A stretch of DNA of 64,000 bases from an uncultured Sphingomonadaceae bacterium (GTDB taxonomy: Bacteria > Pseudomonadota > Alphaproteobacteria > Sphingomonadales > Sphingomonadaceae), in contig CANLBM010000002.1 in assembly GCA_947488845.1 (NCBI GenBank), forward strand, positions 22,799 through 86,798, read 5' to 3'. Each line of letters opens with the position of its first letter. The first letter of the stretch is position 1. Shown here one piece after another: positions 61,200 to 64,000 of this stretch. A program made the translations under genes and the position numbers. A model generated the notes under the pieces. That model made no database searches and had not been told where the DNA came from. It saw only the letters and a list, made by a program, of their open reading frames with translations.

Positions 61200-63235
61200 G
61201 CTGCAGCCCTGTTTTTCTCGCCGTGGAACAGATCGCCAATATTGGCGGCGTTAACGGGTCTGCTGATCAGAAAGCCCTGCACATCGTTACATCCGTGCTC
61301 GGTAATAAACGCCATTTGCTCGTCAGTTTCGATGCCTTCGGCCGTTATTTTCATCTGGAGGCTTTCACCAAGCTGAGCGATGGCCCGGACAATCGATGCG
61401 CTGCCTGCATCGGTGGGCAGTCTCTGCACAAAAGACTTGTCGATTTTGATTCGGGTAATCGGGAAGCGGTGCAGATAGCTTAGCGATGAATATCCGGTTC
61501 CGAAATCATCCAGAGAAATACGTATTCCATATTCCCGCAATTGCGTCAGTGTGCGCATGACAATCTCGTCATTGCCGAGCAGCGCGGTTTCGGTGATTTC
61601 CAGTTCCAGACGTGTCGCTGGCAAACCCGAATCCTCCAAGGCCTGCATGACAGTCTGCGGCAATCGCGGATCGAGCAACTGAACGGGTGAAATATTGACC
61701 GCCAGATCGAGATGCTTGGGCCACGACGCGGCATCAAGACAAGCCTGTTTGAGAACCCCGGCGCCGATCCGCGAAATCAGACCGAGCTCTTCTGCAATCG
61801 GAATAAATTCGGATGGTTCGACCTCGCCCCGCTCCGGGCAAGTCCATCGCAACAAAGCTTCCGCTCCGGTATAGGCGCCTGTCGTAGAATCGATAATCGG
61901 TTGATAGGCAATTTTGAAATCTTCCCGCATGCAAGCACGGCGGATATCTGTTTCCAGAAAACGGCGGCGTTGAATAATCTCCTGCATCAATGGTTCAAAC
62001 AAGCGATATCCCCGCTGATCTGCCCGCTTTGCTGTATAAAGTGCTATATCGGTATATTGTACCAGTGTCTCGGGGTCACTCCCGTGATCAGGCGCGAGGA
62101 TGATGCCAACGCTTGCGCCAATTTCCGCGACTTGCCCCTGAACGATGAAAGGTCGCCCCAGAATTTCCACAACCCGTCCTGCCAAGGCACTTGCAGCATC
62201 TTCCGAGGTAATCCCGTAAGCAATGACAGCAAACTCGTCGCCGCCGATCCGCGCGACCATATCGCCGCGACGGACCGCATAACGCAACCGCCACGCGACT
62301 TTCTGCAGAACAATATCCCCGACAGGATGACCAAGGGTATCGTTAACCGGCTTGAATCTATCCAGATCGATCATCAGCAAGGCAAACGGACGCCCATGAT
62401 TTTCAAGCTTCTCGCATTCAACCTTCAAGGCTTCGGCGAATGCACGGCGATTAGCGACTTCGGTCAATGCGTCGTGGAGCGCTATATATTGAAGCTGCTT
62501 CTGGGATTTCGACCGTGTCCGCCGCTCAAGCATATGGGTCGAGATGCCCGCGCCGATGATGATCAATGCAACAGTTGCGACTGCTGTTGCCAATGCTGCA
62601 AAGGCTTCGCTGTCCGCGCCGCCCTGCACGCCGTGCAGCGGGATCACGGAAAAGGCCGCCATGCCGGTAAAATGCAAGGTAACGATTGCTGCGGCGAACA
62701 ATCCGGATGGCAGTCCGATATTATTCGACATGCCAATTTTTCTGACCCGGTCAACGGCCAGAGAAGAAAGGCTGACAGACAGGATTAGCGAAGCAATCAC
62801 ATATTCGGGCAACCATCTGACAATGCCATCAGCGCGATAGGCAAACATTCCGAGATAATGCATCGAAGCAATCGACAGACCAATAATCCCGCCGCCCGTA
62901 AAAACCGCTATAAAACGATTGCGTGAACAGGCTGCCAGCAAGCCCAGAGCAATACCCACAATTGCTGTCAGCGCCGAGATGACGGTCAAAGTTCCGTCCA
63001 GCGTTACGGGAACGTCAGGCCGGTAGCCGAGCATGGCAATAAAATGCGTCGCCCAGATCGCCGAACCTGCGGTAAAAGCGGAGAGAAAGCACCACTGGTA
63101 GCGTGATGCACCTGTCTCTGTGAAGGTGCGCTGGAACAGTTTCACCGATGTCAGTGATCCGACCAGACACATCGCGGCCGCCAAAGCTACGATCCAGAGA
63201 TTATGTTCATGATATAGGCAAGTGAGTACGCGCAT
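61196..63235 (-). CDS. MHYT-GGDEF-EAL membrane c-di-GMP enzyme
   Basis: A 679-residue protein with AGGAG before the ATG at 63235. Seven or so membrane segments (residues 12-245) carry three MHYT-type motifs (WATHFIAMLGY, IASMHYLGMF, VTLHFTGMAAF), a domain thought to bind copper and sense oxygen, CO or NO. GGDEF about 255-415 with intact RIGGDEFAVIAY. EAL about 430-670 with GAEALLRWTCPE, NISPVQL, EITETALL, SLDDFGTGYSSLSYL and RIKIDKSFV. Both halves look active, so net direction is unknown. Overlaps the BLUF gene by four bases. Confidence 0.93.
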   Translation of the reverse strand: MRVLTCLYHEHNLWIVALAAAMCLVGSLTSVKLFQRTFTETGASRYQWCFLSAFTAGSAIWATHFIAMLGYRPDVPVTLDGTLTVISALTAIVGIALGLLAACSRNRFIAVFTGGGIIGLSIASMHYLGMFAYRADGIVRWLPEYVIASLILSVSLSSLAVDRVRKIGMSNNIGLPSGLFAAAIVTLHFTGMAAFSVIPLHGVQGGADSEAFAALATAVATVALIIIGAGISTHMLERRTRSKSQKQLQYIALHDALTEVANRRAFAEALKVECEKLENHGRPFALLMIDLDRFKPVNDTLGHPVGDIVLQKVAWRLRYAVRRGDMVARIGGDEFAVIAYGITSEDAASALAGRVVEILGRPFIVQGQVAEIGASVGIILAPDHGSDPETLVQYTDIALYTAKRADQRGYRLFEPLMQEIIQRRRFLETDIRRACMREDFKIAYQPIIDSTTGAYTGAEALLRWTCPERGEVEPSEFIPIAEELGLISRIGAGVLKQACLDAASWPKHLDLAVNISPVQLLDPRLPQTVMQALEDSGLPATRLELEITETALLGNDEIVMRTLTQLREYGIRISLDDFGTGYSSLSYLHRFPITRIKIDKSFVQRLPTDAGSASIVRAIAQLGESLQMKITAEGIETDEQMAFITEHGCNDVQGFLISRPVNAANIGDLFHGEKNRAAA

Positions 63236-63599
63236 TCGAACTCCTGGGGGGGGTCGCGTTAGAAATGAAGAAGCAATTGACCATCTTAGACCGCAAAAGC
63301 ATAAAATTTCATGAATCGATAATATCCTGATTTACCGATTGTTCTCATTCGATCCCGGCAATATTGTGATCGCTTGGCGATCGAAAGAATATTGATGCTG
63401 AAGCGACGGAAGCGGATATAATTCGATATTGGACAGAAACTATTGGGCAGAAGCTTGAGAGAGGAAGCACGGGAAGTGCCGCATCTCGAAAAGCCCCAGA
63501 TACCGGACAAACCTGCACTTCGCCCTGACACCAACCTTCGCCATGCACGATTGCAGATGCGGTGCTTGCATCTGATCCCAAAGCGCCTAAATTAGGATC
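63236..63599. promoter_or_regulatory. 364-base intergenic region between the MHYT gene and hspQ
   Basis: No gene is seen. The two flanking genes are divergent, so the region should carry both promoters. It is AT-rich around 63300-63440 and contains a small palindrome GATCGCTTGGCGATC at 63369-63383. No terminator or known operator was recognised. Confidence 0.35.
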
Positions 63600-63980
63600 A
63601 TGAATTCATCAGATCCATATAAGTCAGGCAATCCCCTGCCAGCCAACACACCGGACATTCTCAATGCCCGCTTCGCCATTGGCGATGTCGTACGCCACCG
63701 CATTTTTGATTTTCGCGGCGTGATCTATGACATCGATCCGGTGTTTGCGAATAGCGAAGAATGGTATGAAGCCATTCCGAAAGATCTGCAGCCGCCCAAA
63801 GACCAGCCTTTTTATCACCTTTTCGCGGAAAGCAATGACAGCAGCTATGTTGCTTATGTCAGCCAGCAGAATCTGTTGACTGACGATAGCGGCGAGCCGA
63901 TCGGGCATCCTGATGTCGCGCGGCTGTTCCATGCGACAGAGAGCGGCCAATATAAGCTACATGGCATCCACCGGCATTAA
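63600..63980 (+). CDS. hspQ: Heat shock protein HspQ (hemimethylated-DNA-binding/YccV family)
   Basis: A 126-residue protein starting at ATG 63600 (AGGA four bases upstream). The family core is visible: ARFAIGDVVRHRIFDFRGVI, YDIDPVFANSEEWYEAIP, KDQPFYHLFAESNDSSYVAY with VSQQNLL, and HPDVARLF. About 20 extra residues precede the core. In E. coli and other enterobacteria HspQ is a Lon substrate and specificity enhancer and binds hemimethylated oriC DNA. It is the last gene in the window. Confidence 0.93.
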   Translation: MNSSDPYKSGNPLPANTPDILNARFAIGDVVRHRIFDFRGVIYDIDPVFANSEEWYEAIPKDLQPPKDQPFYHLFAESNDSSYVAYVSQQNLLTDDSGEPIGHPDVARLFHATESGQYKLHGIHRH

Positions 63981-64000
63981 GGCAGGCTTGCGACGGGTCA

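Overview
The window is a chromosomal stretch of an alphaproteobacterium, most probably a sphingomonad (Sphingomonadales). The evidence is the nuoA-H operon with sphingomonad-like spacers, a tkt-gap-pgk-fba glycolytic operon beside zapA, a DUF2842 gene, many exported proteins with Ala-rich signal peptides, and dispersed palindromic repeats containing GAGCTTGTCGAA. No phage, IS element, plasmid function or CRISPR array was seen. The species cannot be fixed from the sequence alone.

Layout. 1-9340 (minus): respiratory complex I genes nuoA-B-C-D-E-F-G-H (nuoH runs off the edge). A 30-residue membrane protein lies between nuoE and nuoF and a secreted 245-residue protein between nuoF and nuoG. Palindromic repeats fill the larger gaps. 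9446-10957: suhB and efp. 11361-17832 (minus): tkt-gap-pgk-fba-methyltransferase-thiE in close tandem. 18027-19689: coiled-coil protein (ZauP-like)-zapA-6S RNA-5-FCL-DUF2842 and tRNA-Asp. 20049-27924 (plus): three exported DUF11-type proteins and a 1715-residue outer-membrane protein, probably one surface structure. 28120-31720 (minus): branched-chain 2-oxoacid dehydrogenase E1 alpha, E1 beta and E2. 31890-35141: serine-protease autotransporter. 35344-38538: thyA, tRNA-Pro and a caspase-like protein fused to a glycine-zipper/surface-antigen tail.

The most notable part is 38922-54976. It begins with a DSF-type (diffusible fatty-acid signal) module: a REC-PAS-GGDEF-EAL response regulator, an RpfC-like hybrid histidine kinase, and convergently an RpfF-like crotonase with both catalytic glutamates. 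Directly behind it on the minus strand lies a seven-gene neutral-lipid cluster: HAD-PlsC, PlsB, wax ester synthase/DGAT, patatin lipase, monoacylglycerol lipase, a further alpha/beta hydrolase and GpsA. These genes could make glycerol-3-phosphate, acylate it up to triacylglycerol and degrade the product again. Fatty-acid signalling and storage-lipid turnover are therefore side by side.

55209-63980: a Gly/Ser-rich exported protein, an S8 protease divergent from an ECF sigma/anti-sigma pair, three small envelope proteins, tRNA-Ser, a MHYT-GGDEF-EAL protein whose stop overlaps the start of a separate BLUF photoreceptor, and hspQ. With the response regulator at 38922, the window holds two c-di-GMP enzymes, one tied to a fatty-acid sensor and one to a blue-light sensor.

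Limits: all assignments come from reading sequence and motifs. No database search, alignment, folding or composition calculation was run.
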